Positions 36,797 through 46,500 of a DNA stretch of 55,678 nucleotides are shown here, piece by piece. Each line of letters opens with the position of its first letter. Within the stretch, counting starts at the first letter, position 1. The stretch is from CAZMGD01 sp964565705. Its GTDB lineage: Bacteria > Actinomycetota > Acidimicrobiia > Acidimicrobiales > Ilumatobacteraceae. Made by a program: the position numbers and the translations under genes. The notes beneath the pieces are model-generated. The model was not told where the DNA came from. It saw nothing but the letters and a program-made list of their open reading frames with translations, and searched no databases. The DNA is taken from assembly GCA_964565705.1 (NCBI GenBank), contig CAZMGD010000013.1, positions 1 through 55,678 of the forward strand, given 5' to 3'.

Positions 36797-37531
36797 TCAG
36801 CTCGACACGCTCCGGCTGGCGACGCGCTCCTCGAGCTGCCGGCACGGGATGTCCTCTTCGACGATCTCCCCGTCTCGGGCGTAGACCTTGAGCGCCCGCC
36901 CGCCAGGCTCGGAGCTGACGGCCTCGACGACCTCACCGTCGGGGGTGAAGCGGATGGCCACCCGGTTCCAGGAGGCGTAGCCCATCTGCAGCGAACCGTC
37001 GAGCAACGCGGCGTGGAACAACGGGCGACGCTGGTCCTCGGCGTCGTAGTGCGGGCAGTAGCTGCCCGTGATCATGCCGAGACCGTCGTGCAGCAACTGC
37101 AGGGTCGGCCCGAACGAGTCGGTCGTGCCCCCCTCGAACCAGCACAGGCCACCGGCGCTCCCGCCGGTGAGCACCGCGCCACCGGCGAGCGCTCGGTGCA
37201 GCAGTTCGTCGACGCCCTGCCGGCGCCAGACGTCGAGCATGTTCGCGGTGTTGCCGCCGCCGACGTGGATGACGTCGGCGCCGAGCACCAAGTCGGTGAG
37301 GTCGTCGAAGTCCCGATGGAACAGCCGCAGGTGCCGGGGACGGCAACGCCCAGAGTGGAACGCCTCGTAGAACTTGACGATGTAGCTGGCGTCGTCGCCG
37401 GTCGCGGTCGGGACGAACAGCACGACCGGGTCGTCCTTGCCGGTCAGCTCCAGGACGTAGTCGTGCAACGGATCGTTGCGTCGCTCCATCACGGCGAGTC
37501 CGGCGCCCATCGGGACGATGTGACCTGTCAT
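36797..37531 (-). CDS. Peptidase S51-like (dipeptidase E/cyanophycinase superfamily)
   Basis: A 244-aa serine hydrolase of the S51 family. The nucleophile elbow LTGGSAGGLCW places S125 at the active site. HVGGGNTANMLDVWR and GSYCPHYDAE (H161) match the PepE fold. PepE-type enzymes cleave aspartyl dipeptides and cyanophycinases cleave beta-Asp-Arg polymers. There is no signal peptide, which argues for cytoplasmic dipeptide hydrolysis. AAAGG lies 7 nt upstream of the ATG. Neighbours are a Dcu-type transporter and amino acid permeases, supporting a role with aspartate-containing peptides. Confidence 0.88.
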   Translation of the reverse strand: MTGHIVPMGAGLAVMERRNDPLHDYVLELTGKDDPVVLFVPTATGDDASYIVKFYEAFHSGRCRPRHLRLFHRDFDDLTDLVLGADVIHVGGGNTANMLDVWRRQGVDELLHRALAGGAVLTGGSAGGLCWFEGGTTDSFGPTLQLLHDGLGMITGSYCPHYDAEDQRRPLFHAALLDGSLQMGYASWNRVAIRFTPDGEVVEAVSSEPGGRALKVYARDGEIVEEDIPCRQLEERVASRSVSS

Positions 37532-37542
37532 GGCTCGGCCTT

Positions 37543-38535
37543 TCAGCTGGCGGTGATCGGCGGCGCGAACAGCACGATCCGCACGCGGGTCGGGGTGACG
37601 TCGAGCTCGCGCTGCAGGGGGATCCGCTCGATCACCGCGAACCCCTGGGCGCCGGCGTCACCGACCGGGGAGAGTTGGACGAGCGCCATCCCTGCGGCGA
37701 CGAAGTCGTCGTCGTCGGGCTCGAGGATGTCGCCGCACGCGACCGGCGCGGCGGTCTCGGTGTCGGTGACGACCAGGGAGAACGACTGGCTGGTGTAGGC
37801 CGCAGCCAGGCCGAACCCAGGCGCGCCGGACGTGCCGTAGTAGGCGACCGTGACCGGTTCACCCGACCCGCGGGTCTGGGCGAGGAACGGCTCGACGTCA
37901 TGGTCACCGCGACCCCTGAGCTGCACCCGAACCCGGTTACCCGGACTCTCGCACGTGCCGCCTTGGATGAAGCCATCGAACCCGGCCGCCGGCTCGGGGG
38001 CTGTGGTCACCTCGCCTCCGCTCGTCAAGAGGACGCGGACTCGGGTCGGGGTGATCACGAGCTCGCGCTGCAGCGGCGCTCGATCGATGGCGGCGACCCC
38101 TTGCACGGCGGAGTCCCCGACCGGCAGCAGCTGGACCAGGGCGACGCCGGCCTCGGCGAACTTGTCGGCGTCCGGCTGGAGGAGGTCGCCGCACGCCACC
38201 CTGGATCCGCCGGAATCCGTGATGACCAGCGAGAACGGGAAGTCGGTGTAGATCGTCGAGAACCCGAACCCTGGCACGCCAGGGGCGCCGTAGTAGCCGA
38301 GTGTGACCGTCTCGTCACCGTTGCCGGTCCTCGCCAGGTACGGCTCGATGTCGTGGTCGCCATCGCTGGTCAGGTTCGCACGCATGTCATCGGTCGGCGC
38401 CGCGCACGTGCCGCTCTGGATGAAGCCATCGAAGCCGTCCGCGTCCTGCGCACCGACGATGCGCGGCACGACGAACACCAGCGCGACGAGCGCCGCTGCT
38501 GCGGCTCCCCGGCGGGCTCGCCTGCCGAACGTCAC
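37543..38535 (-). CDS. Secreted protein made of two tandem copies of an uncharacterised domain
   Basis: A 330-aa exported protein. The signal peptide (RRARRGAAAAALVALVFVVPRIVGAQA-like) is followed by two copies of about 130 residues. Each copy runs DGFDGFIQ-x-GTC, GDHD-I/V-EP-F/Y-LA, YYG-x-x-G-x-PGFG, SLV-I/V-TD, ACGD-I/L-L-x-P, GVALVQL-x-PVGD and R-x-PLQREL-x-x-TPTRVR. The paired cysteines (GTC and ACGD) in each copy probably form a disulfide. I know no function for this domain. The GTG start overlaps the Dcu transporter stop (GTGA), so it may be an extracytoplasmic partner of that transporter. Confidence 0.82.
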   Translation of the reverse strand: MTFGRRARRGAAAAALVALVFVVPRIVGAQDADGFDGFIQSGTCAAPTDDMRANLTSDGDHDIEPYLARTGNGDETVTLGYYGAPGVPGFGFSTIYTDFPFSLVITDSGGSRVACGDLLQPDADKFAEAGVALVQLLPVGDSAVQGVAAIDRAPLQRELVITPTRVRVLLTSGGEVTTAPEPAAGFDGFIQGGTCESPGNRVRVQLRGRGDHDVEPFLAQTRGSGEPVTVAYYGTSGAPGFGLAAAYTSQSFSLVVTDTETAAPVACGDILEPDDDDFVAAGMALVQLSPVGDAGAQGFAVIERIPLQRELDVTPTRVRIVLFAPPITAS

Positions 38536-39893
38536 GGGACCACCTGTGCAGCGGACGTGCCGTAGACGGTGATCGCGATGATCATGCCGACGACCGTGGA
38601 CACCAACCACATGATGAACATCGACAGCGAGAACGAGTGCCAGATGGCGTACTTGCTGATCTTCGTGGTGCCCGTCTCATCGGTCGCGATGCTCGTCACC
38701 TGCGAACCGTTGGCGGGGAAGAAGTAGATGCCGATGCATGCCGTGGAGAACACTGCCAGGAACTGCGGGGGCACCCCGAGCGCCAGGCCGATCGGGACGA
38801 TCGCCGCCAACGCCGCGGCCTGGCTGGTGGTCAGGGCCCCGACGATGAAGATCGCGATGGCGATCATCCACCGGTAGTCCTCGACCACGCTGCCCATCGC
38901 GTTGACGATCGCCGTCTCGTTGGCCCCGATCCACGTGTCGGCCAGCCAGGCGATGCCGAACAGGGCGATCAGGCCGACCAGACCCGACATCATCGTGCTC
39001 TGCCCGACGACGTTCTTGATGTTGACCTTGCACGTCAGCACGATCACCGTCGCGACGAGGCCCATCACGATCTGGATGATGATCCCGGTGCTCAAGGGCA
39101 CGAGGTTGCCGGCCGAGTCGGGGAACACCGGGCGCAGTCGCTCGACCATCCCGAGCACGACGATCACCGCGATCCCGGCGAGGAAGATCATCGTGCTGCG
39201 CTTCGCGTACGGCGGCAGCTCCCGCTCCTCGAGCACCGACTCGTCGAACGCAGCGATCTCGCCCGCGGCGACACGCCGTTGATATTCGGGATCGTCGTCG
39301 AGCTCTTTGCCGACGCGCATCTGGACGAAGCAGGCCACGATCAGGCCGACGATGCTCGCGGGCAGCACGACGATCAGGATGTCACCGATCCCGAACCCCA
39401 CCGGATCCAGCAAGCCGACCAGCGTCGCCATCGCCGCGCTCACCGGGCTGGCCGTGATCGCGAACTGCGACGCCGTGCCTGCCACCGCCAACGGCCGCTC
39501 CGGGCGCACCTTGTTGGCGTACGCCACGGCGTAGATGACCGGGATCAACGAGTAGTAGATGAAGCCGGTCCCGGCGCCCATCGTGAAGACGAACGCGACG
39601 ATCGGCGCGATCAGCGCGATGTACGCGGGCTTGCGTTTGAGGAGCTTCTTGGCCACCTCGACGAGGTAGTCGATCCCGCCGACGGATTGCATCGTCGACG
39701 CCGCGGTGATCACCATCAAGATGATGAACATCGAGGTCGTGGGCGGATCCCCGGGCGGGAGCCCGAAGCCGAACACCAAGATGGCCAGCCCCACCAGGCC
39801 CCACAGACCGAGCCCGATCCCGCCCATGCGGACTCCGAGCAGGATCGCGATGATCACGACCGCCCCTTGCAAGAGGATCAACGTTGTGTCCAC
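38532..39893 (-). CDS. Anaerobic C4-dicarboxylate (Dcu) family transporter
   Basis: A 453-aa membrane protein resembling DcuA/DcuB: the N-terminus VVIIAILLGVRMGGIGLGLWGLVGLAILVFG, then TMQSVGGIDYLVEVAKKLL, FTMGAGTGFIYYSLIPVIYAVAYANKVRPERPLAV, AITASPVSAA and the late segment YFFPANGSQVTSIATDETGTTKI. Dcu carriers exchange or import aspartate, fumarate, malate and succinate. The GTG at 39893 fits the family's N-terminus and is preceded by GGGGAG. It is the first gene of a six-gene operon reading to 32893. Confidence 0.9.
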   Translation of the reverse strand: MDTTLILLQGAVVIIAILLGVRMGGIGLGLWGLVGLAILVFGFGLPPGDPPTTSMFIILMVITAASTMQSVGGIDYLVEVAKKLLKRKPAYIALIAPIVAFVFTMGAGTGFIYYSLIPVIYAVAYANKVRPERPLAVAGTASQFAITASPVSAAMATLVGLLDPVGFGIGDILIVVLPASIVGLIVACFVQMRVGKELDDDPEYQRRVAAGEIAAFDESVLEERELPPYAKRSTMIFLAGIAVIVVLGMVERLRPVFPDSAGNLVPLSTGIIIQIVMGLVATVIVLTCKVNIKNVVGQSTMMSGLVGLIALFGIAWLADTWIGANETAIVNAMGSVVEDYRWMIAIAIFIVGALTTSQAAALAAIVPIGLALGVPPQFLAVFSTACIGIYFFPANGSQVTSIATDETGTTKISKYAIWHSFSLSMFIMWLVSTVVGMIIAITVYGTSAAQVVP

Positions 39894-39940
39894 ATCACTC
39901 CCCGGAATCGAACCGCTGGCCCGACGTTCGCGTATCGGTA

Positions 39941-40010
39941 GGTGGCCCGTCCCCACCCCTGGATGGGTGGTTGGACCTGCGAGCGTTCGGCAACCACCCC
40001 TCTGGGGGTG
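39941..40010. promoter_or_regulatory. Array of overlapping, mutually exclusive inverted repeats in a divergent promoter
   Basis: Between the Dcu gene and the lipoprotein gene lie alternating GGTGG/CCACC blocks. CCACCC (39953-39958) pairs with GGGTGG (39965-39970). GGGTGGTTG (39965-39973) also pairs perfectly with CAACCACCC (39991-39999). CACCCC (39995-40000) pairs with GGGGTG (40005-40010). GGTGG at 39941-39945 can also pair with 39953-39957. The order gives competing hairpins 1:2, 2:3 and 3:4, as in attenuators. There is no T-run, so direct protein binding to repeated GGGTGG motifs is an equal possibility. Confidence 0.6.
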
Positions 40011-40050
40011 ATCCCCGGCCACGCCGACCTGCGCGAACCTGACGTCCTTG

Positions 40051-41625
40051 ATGATTCACCGAGGTACCAGGCGCACGCGGCGCACGTGTGCGGCAGCATT
40101 GGGCGCCGTCATCCTCCTGGCGTCGGCCTGTAGCGACGACGGCGGCGACAACGACACCGCGACGACGACCGCGCCACAGGATCCTGTGGCGGCGGCCGAA
40201 GCACGGGTCGAAGCGGCGGAGGCAGGGGTGACCGGCTCACGAGAGGCTTTGGCGGCGGCCGGCGACCAGTTCTGCGCAGACGCCGGGAGCTACCTCGACG
40301 TCCTGGATCGGTACGGCAAGCTGTTCACCGACGACGCCGCCACCGTCGGCGACATCGAGACGCTCGGTGCCGACCTCGCCGAGCCGCGCGAGACCGTGGC
40401 CACGGCCGCGACCGAGGTCGAGGGAGCCAAGACGGCGCTCGCCGCAGCAGAGCAGGAGCTCGTCGATGCGCAGGCCGCGCTGGCAGCGGCGATCGCCACC
40501 GCGTCGAGCGTGCCGACCAGCACGACGATCCCGGCGACCACGACGACCACCACGCTCGTCCCCCCGGCCACGATCGAGCGCGTCCAGCAGGCCGAGGACG
40601 AGCTCGCCGAAGCGGGCGAGGGGATCACGGCAGCGACGCCGCTGGCGGATGCGACCGCGGAGTACAACTCGGCGGCGTTCGCGCTCCAGGTCGCCTGGCT
40701 CCGGCTGTTCGCCGACGCCGGCTGCTTCAGCGACGAGCAGCTGGCCGAAGCGGTCGAGCAGGTGACCGCCTACACCACGGCGCTGCAGACCGATCTCCAG
40801 CAACTGGGCTACTACGACGGCGCGATCGACGGGATCTACGGCCCGGCGACCGTCGCTGCCGTGAAGCAGCTGCAGGCCGACAGCGACCTGCCCGAGACCG
40901 GGTTCGTCGATCAGGCCACCGACCAGGCGCTCGACGCGCGGCTGACCGAGCTCGGCCTGGCGCAGGCGGCGGCCGGCCTGACCCACACTGCATCGGTGCA
41001 GACCGCCTTGAAGCTGACGGGCTTCTGGCAGGGACCGATCGACGGTGTGTGGACCGACGAGCTCACCGCCGCCCTCCAGGAGTTCCAGGCGGCCCTCGGC
41101 GTCGAGCCCACGGGTGTCGTCGACGCGGCGACGTTGGCCGCGTTCCAGCAGGCGATCGCCGGTCTGTCCTCCACCGAACCGACGCCCACCGTCGCCCCGA
41201 CAGCACCGCCGGATACGCCGGCTCCGACCGCCCCCCAGCCGACCACCACCGCTCCACCGGCCGCCGAGGGCGAGACCGTGATCGTGGCCGACGTCGCGCT
41301 CGGCCAGATCCTCACGGACGCGAACGGCATGACCGTCTACGTCTACGTGCCAGATGCACAAGGTGCCCCGACCTGCACCGATGCGTGCGCCGGGGCGTGG
41401 CCACCGCTGACGGTCGACGACCCCAGCCAGATCGCCGGCGGCGACGGCATCGACGCGGCCCTGCTGGCGAGCGTCGAGCACCCGAGCGCCGGTACCCAGG
41501 TGACCTACAACGGCTGGCCGCTCTACCACTTCTCGGGTGACTCCGTGGCCGGTGACACCAACGGTCAGGGGCAGGACGGCATGTGGTTCGTCCTCGACCC
41601 GACCGGCCAACCGATCGAAGGTTGA
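40051..41625 (+). CDS. Lipoprotein with two peptidoglycan-binding domains and a C-terminal secreted-repeat domain
   Basis: A 524-aa lipoprotein. The signal ends in the lipobox LASAC (C27). Residues about 45-150 are Ala/Glu-rich and probably coiled-coil, followed by a Thr-rich linker. Two PG_binding_1 domains follow: LQTDLQQLGYYDGAIDGIYGPATVAAVKQLQ and VQTALKLTGFWQGPIDGVWTDELTAALQEFQ. After a Pro/Thr linker comes a PF03640-type domain (LGQILTDANGMTVYVYVPD, CTDACAGAWPPL, VTYNGWPLYHFSGD, GQGQDGMWFVLDPTG) with two cysteines. It is probably attached to the envelope and to peptidoglycan. The ATG at 40051 is preferred over a TTG one codon upstream. It is first of three genes leading to the asparaginase. 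Confidence 0.85.
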   Translation: MIHRGTRRTRRTCAAALGAVILLASACSDDGGDNDTATTTAPQDPVAAAEARVEAAEAGVTGSREALAAAGDQFCADAGSYLDVLDRYGKLFTDDAATVGDIETLGADLAEPRETVATAATEVEGAKTALAAAEQELVDAQAALAAAIATASSVPTSTTIPATTTTTTLVPPATIERVQQAEDELAEAGEGITAATPLADATAEYNSAAFALQVAWLRLFADAGCFSDEQLAEAVEQVTAYTTALQTDLQQLGYYDGAIDGIYGPATVAAVKQLQADSDLPETGFVDQATDQALDARLTELGLAQAAAGLTHTASVQTALKLTGFWQGPIDGVWTDELTAALQEFQAALGVEPTGVVDAATLAAFQQAIAGLSSTEPTPTVAPTAPPDTPAPTAPQPTTTAPPAAEGETVIVADVALGQILTDANGMTVYVYVPDAQGAPTCTDACAGAWPPLTVDDPSQIAGGDGIDAALLASVEHPSAGTQVTYNGWPLYHFSGDSVAGDTNGQGQDGMWFVLDPTGQPIEG

Positions 41626-41735
41626 ACCGAGTGATGCACCAGCGAGACCGACCGACTGACGTTACGACGTCCACCCGCATCGATGGGTCGCCTGACATCC
41701 GGCGGGTCGGGGCACGCCCACCCCGAGGTACCGCC

Positions 41736-42470
41736 GTGCGGGCTCGCCTGCTCATCGCCGCCACCGCGACGGTCCTGCTCGTCGCCTGCGGCTCCGGTGA
41801 CGGCAGCGGCGGGGGGTCGGTGATCACCGCGACCCTGCCGCCGGACGCGTCGATCGACCGGCCGACGGACCCGCCCGCGACCGACGCCAGCGCCCCGCCG
41901 GAGGAGACACAGGCCCCAGAGGAGACGTCGCCGCCGGAGGAGACGCAGCCCGCGGAGACCGCGGCTCCGGACACCGCGCCGTCGAGCAGCGTCGCGTCCG
42001 ACGATGAGGCCGACGACGGCACGGTGTGGTGGCCCTGGGTGCTGCTCGCGATCGCCGTCATCGGGGCGATCGCCGTGATCGTCGCCCGCTCGCGCCGCTC
42101 GCGTTCCGGTCCGGGCGCGTCGTGGTCGATCAGGGCGGCGACGCTGCTCGACGAGACGGAGCAGCTGACGAGCCACCTCGCCGCCGTCACCCCCGGCGGC
42201 CTGCACGCAGTCGCCCCGTCCGATGCCGTCCGGCTGGCGACGATGCGGGTCACGCTCGTCGAGCTGATCGGTTCGGCACCCGACGCGCGCAGCCAGGCGG
42301 CGCTCAACAGCCTCACGACGCCGATGGCTGCGCTGCACGGTGCGGTCGACGCCGTCGCGATGTCCGCCGGCCCGTCCGTCGAACCGCCCGCGTCGTCGGT
42401 GGCGCAGCTCGCGGCCCAGCTCCACACCGCCGCGGCATCGGCGCGCGCTGGGCTGGCGATGAACCGCTGA
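41736..42470 (+). CDS. Lipoprotein-type N-terminus plus transmembrane helix, unknown function
   Basis: A 244-aa protein. The GTG start at 41736 gives a short lipoprotein signal (RARLLIAATATVLLVAC, C18) and has GAGG 8 nt upstream; an ATG at 41634 would bury it. A Pro/Glu/Thr-rich linker (about 35-95) leads to a hydrophobic helix (WWPWVLLAIAVIGAIAVIVA) followed by RSRRSRS. The last 110 residues are soluble and helical (LLDETEQLTSHLAAV, AARSQAALNSL-like). A lipidated N-terminus together with a transmembrane helix followed by basic residues would place the C-terminal domain in the cytoplasm, which is uncommon. No domain recognised. It is 110 bp after the preceding lipoprotein and 5 bp before the asparaginase. 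Confidence 0.68.
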   Translation: MRARLLIAATATVLLVACGSGDGSGGGSVITATLPPDASIDRPTDPPATDASAPPEETQAPEETSPPEETQPAETAAPDTAPSSSVASDDEADDGTVWWPWVLLAIAVIGAIAVIVARSRRSRSGPGASWSIRAATLLDETEQLTSHLAAVTPGGLHAVAPSDAVRLATMRVTLVELIGSAPDARSQAALNSLTTPMAALHGAVDAVAMSAGPSVEPPASSVAQLAAQLHTAAASARAGLAMNR

Positions 42471-42475
42471 CGGCC

Positions 42476-43531
42476 ATGTCGCCGCGCGTCGAGGTGCTCG
42501 GTCGGATCGGCCCACCGGGTCCGAGCCTGCTCGTGCTCTACACCGGCGGCACGATCGGCATGGGCCCGGACCCCGGCGGTGCGCTCGTGCCGCTCGACCT
42601 GCGCGAGATCGGGGTCCACCTGCCGTTCGTCCATCGCCTGCCGCTGGCGCTGACCGTGGCGACGTTCGCGGCGCCGATCGACTCGTCAGCGATGGTCTCG
42701 GCCGACTGGCTCGACATCGCCGACGCGATCGTCGAGCACGCGCCCGGTCACGCCGGCGTGGTGGTGCTGCACGGCACCGACACGATGGCCTACACGGCGT
42801 CGGCGTTGAGCTTCCTGCTCGAGGGGATCGACATCCCGATCGTGCTGACGGGGGCGCAGCGCCCGGTCACCGAGCTGCGCTCCGACGGCCGCGAGAACCT
42901 GGTGACCGCGCTGGCGATCGCCGCCGGGCACCTGCGCGGCGCGCCGCTCGTCCCCGAGGTCACGATCTGCTTCGCCGACGTCCTCCTTCGGGGGAACCGT
43001 GCCGTCAAGGTGCATGCCGACAGCTACCACGGGTTCACCTCGCCGAACCTCCCGCCGCTGGCGACCGCCGGCGTCTCGATCGACTTCGACCGCTCGTTGA
43101 TCCGCGCGCCGGGCGCGGGCCCCCTCCGTCGCCACGGCGGGATCAGCGACGCCGTGGTCGCGGTGCGGCTCCATCCCGGCCTCGACGAGCAGACGCTCGA
43201 CGCGCTCCTCGCCCGACCCGGGCTGCGCGGCGTCGTGCTCGAGGCCTACGGCGCCGGCAACGGGCCGACCGGCGGCTGGTTCCTGGATCCGCTGCGCGCC
43301 GCCGTCGATCGCGGAGTCACCGTCACCGTCACCACGCAGTGCGGTGCGGGGAGCGTGGTCGGCGGCCTCTACGCCACTGGATCCGCGCTCCTCGCCACCG
43401 GCGCGATCCCGGTGGGCGACATGACGTTCGAGGCTGCCCTCTCGAAGCTGATGGTCCTCACGGACCGCCACGGCCCCGACGACGTGCGCCGCCTGATGGG
43501 CGAGGACCTCGCCGGCGAGTTGACCGTCTGA
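42476..43531 (+). CDS. L-asparaginase, type I (AnsA-like)
   Basis: A 351-aa enzyme that hydrolyses asparagine to aspartate and ammonia. The first catalytic motif is LYTGGTIGM (T23), and the second is VVLHGTDTMAYTASALSFLLEG (T101, D102), then IVLTGAQRPVTELRSDGRENLVTALAIA. The absence of a signal peptide and the AYTASALSFLL form of the motif indicate the cytoplasmic type I group. It follows the preceding stop by 5 bp. Together with the Dcu carrier and S51 peptidase nearby it supports an aspartate/asparagine theme for this locus. Confidence 0.94.
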   Translation: MSPRVEVLGRIGPPGPSLLVLYTGGTIGMGPDPGGALVPLDLREIGVHLPFVHRLPLALTVATFAAPIDSSAMVSADWLDIADAIVEHAPGHAGVVVLHGTDTMAYTASALSFLLEGIDIPIVLTGAQRPVTELRSDGRENLVTALAIAAGHLRGAPLVPEVTICFADVLLRGNRAVKVHADSYHGFTSPNLPPLATAGVSIDFDRSLIRAPGAGPLRRHGGISDAVVAVRLHPGLDEQTLDALLARPGLRGVVLEAYGAGNGPTGGWFLDPLRAAVDRGVTVTVTTQCGAGSVVGGLYATGSALLATGAIPVGDMTFEAALSKLMVLTDRHGPDDVRRLMGEDLAGELTV

Positions 43532-43540
43532 GCAGCGCGG

Positions 43541-46500
43541 TCAGTCGATCCGCACCCGCAACGTGTGGTGGATGTCGCGCGAGGACGAGCCGATCAGCAG
43601 GTCGAAGTCACCCGGCTCGACCTGCCACGCCCGCGCTGCTCGGTCCCAGTGGGCGAACGCGCGCTCGTCGAGCGGCAGCGACACCGTGGCCGTCTCACCC
43701 GGATCCAGCTCGACCTTCTGGAACGCCTTCAGCTCGCGGTCCGGTCGGCCGTCGCTCGAGCTCGCGGCCCGGACGTACACCTGCACGACCTCGCGCCCGG
43801 GCCGTCCACCGGTGTTGGCGATGTCGACACTGACGACCGCGGTCTGGCCATCCACTCGCGCGCCTGGCGACGCGTAGGCGAACGTGGTGTACGAGAGCCC
43901 GTGCCCGAAGCAGAAGCTCGGCTCGATGTGACGGGTGTCGTAGTACCGGTACCCGACGAGCATGCCCTCCGCGTACTCGACCGTGCCGTCGCCGCCAGGG
44001 AAGTGCCCGAACGCGGGCGTGTCCTCGATGCGGTGTGGATAGGTGGTCGGCAACCGCCCGGACGCATCGACGTCGCCGAACAGCACGGCGGCGAGCGCCG
44101 CGCCCGCCTCCTGACCCGCGTACGACATCTGCACCACGGCGGCTACGTCGTCGGCCCACTCCGTGCTGACCGGCGAGCCGGTGTTGATCACGACGACCGT
44201 CGCCGGGTTCGCCGCCGCCACCTCACGGATGAGCGCGACCTGGTCGGCCGGCAGGTCGATGGTCGCGTGGTCGGTGCCCTCGGACTCGCAGGTGTCCTGC
44301 CCGACCACGACGACCGCGACCTCCGCGTCACGGGCTGCGGCGAGCGCGAGCGCTACGGCGTCGGGCTGCGGCGGCGCGGTGACCTCGACCGTCAGGCCGG
44401 CGAGCGACAGGCCAGGGATCGTCGGCGCGTCGCCGTCTCCTGGCGGGGCCTGGATCATGTCGATCTCGGCGACGAGCTCGTGGACCGTGCCCGCGATCAG
44501 GTCGATCGTCGCGTCACGGGCAGCGCTGAACAGGCCCATGAATCCGCCGCCGAGTCCGACCCCCGCGTTGTCGAGCAGCGGGCGGCCGTCGATCGACACG
44601 CGGGCGTCGCCGGAACCGGTCAACGTGAACGTCCACGTGCCCGAGCGCTCGGGCACGAACGAGGCGGTCGCGCGGGCCGAGAAGTTGCCCGGCGTGACCC
44701 CGGGCGCCGGCTCCCCGATCCAGATCAGGTTGGTCGTCGCGATCGATCGCCGGCACACCGGCGGCAGGTCGAAGCGTCCCGCAGGGTGGAAGTCGAGCTG
44801 GATGCTGCCCGGTGTCGCGTCGTCGCCGGACGCGAGGTGGCGAGCGTCGATGGGCTGCGCGCCGAGGTCGACACGACCTGCCTCGTGCACGACGCTCGCC
44901 GAGGCCGCGCGAGCGACGATCCCGCGCAGTGGCGTCACGACGTAGGGCGGGGTGACCTGCGCGCTGCCGCCGCCTTGCACGTGTGGGTTGTCCGCGCGTG
45001 GCCCGAGCACGGCGAGCCGCGCGATCCGCTCGGGATCGAGCGGCAGCACGCCGTCGTTGCGGAGCAGCACGATCGCCTCGCTGGCGGCGCGGCGGCCGGT
45101 CGCCGCCGCCCGTTGGGGGTCGACCGCCTCGCCGAGCGACGTGGTCGTGCGCTCCATGAGGTGCAGCATCCGCCGGGCGCTGCGCTCGACGGTGGCCGCG
45201 GCCACGTCGCCGCGCTCGACGGCCGCGGGGAGGTGGGCGCCGAGGGTCTGCGCCGGTCCGGGCATCTCGAGGTCGAGGCCGGCTTCGATCGCGGCGACGC
45301 TGTGCACGCCGAACCAGTCGGACACGACCAGGCCGTCGAAGCCCCACTCGTCGCGGAGGATCTCGGTGAGCAGCTCCCGGTGCTCGCTGCAGAACGCGCC
45401 GCCGAGCCGGTTGTAGGCGGCCATCACCGCCCAGACGTTCGCCCGGCGCACGGCGGCCTCGAACGGGACCAGGTAGATCTCGCGCAGCACCTGCTCGTCG
45501 ACGACCACGTCGACGTTCATCCGGTCGGTCTCCTGGTCGTTGGCCGCGAAGTGCTTGACGGCGCACGCCACGCCTCGGCTCTGCACGCCTTCGATGAACG
45601 CGACGGCGATCGCCGCGGTGAGGTGCGGATCCTCTGAGTAGCACTCGAAGTTGCGGCCGCCGAGCGGGTGGCGGTGGATGTTGACGGTCGGGGCGAGCAG
45701 CACCCGCGAGTGCTTCGAGCGGGCCTCGTCGCCGAGCAGCTCGCCCACCTCGCGGATCAGCTCCGGGTTCCACGTCGACGCCAGCGCCGTCCCGCACGGC
45801 ATCAGCGCGGACGTCGCGCCGGTGAACTCCGAACCGCGGGCGCCGCTCGGCCCGTCGGTGACGGCGAGCGGCTCGATGCCGAGCCGTTCGACGCCGGCGG
45901 TGTGCCACAGGTCGGTGCCGGCGGTGAGCGCGGCCTGCTCGTCCGGGGTCAGCTCGACGTCGTCGGTCGCTGCCGCCTCGTCGAGGAAGTCCGTCAGTGC
46001 CTGCCACCACGCGTCGGGGGTCTCGAGCTGCGGTTGGTGGGCGGCGCCGTCGATGATGACGAAGCGCGAGCCGGGGATGGCGTCGGCCATCCGGCGCGAT
46101 CCGTCGACGAAGCCGGGCATGTCGTGCTCGCCGACGATCACGAGCGTCGGCAGGTCCAGCCGGCGCAGGTCGCCGGTCCGATCGGGGCGGTCGCGGAGCT
46201 GGCCGCTCAACGACACCGCCATGTCCTTGGACGAGTTGCGGAACTTGCCCTGCACCCACTCCACGTAGCCCGGCCGCTCCGCGTACAGCCGGCGCACCGA
46301 GTCCGGCGACTTGGGCGGCACCCGGCTGGCCAACCGGGCGATCGCCTTCGGCCCGCCGACGCGGAGGAGCAGACCGAGCACGGCGAAGGAGGCGCCGCCG
46401 CCGGACACGGGCCCGGAGATCGTGTCCATGAGCACGAGCGCGTCCAGCCGGTCGGGATGGTCGACGGCGACCTCCTGGGCGATCATCCCGCCGAGCGAGT

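Noticed and set aside
39941..40010. Intrinsic terminator.
   Set aside because: It lies between two divergent start codons and no T-run follows any of the stems on either strand.
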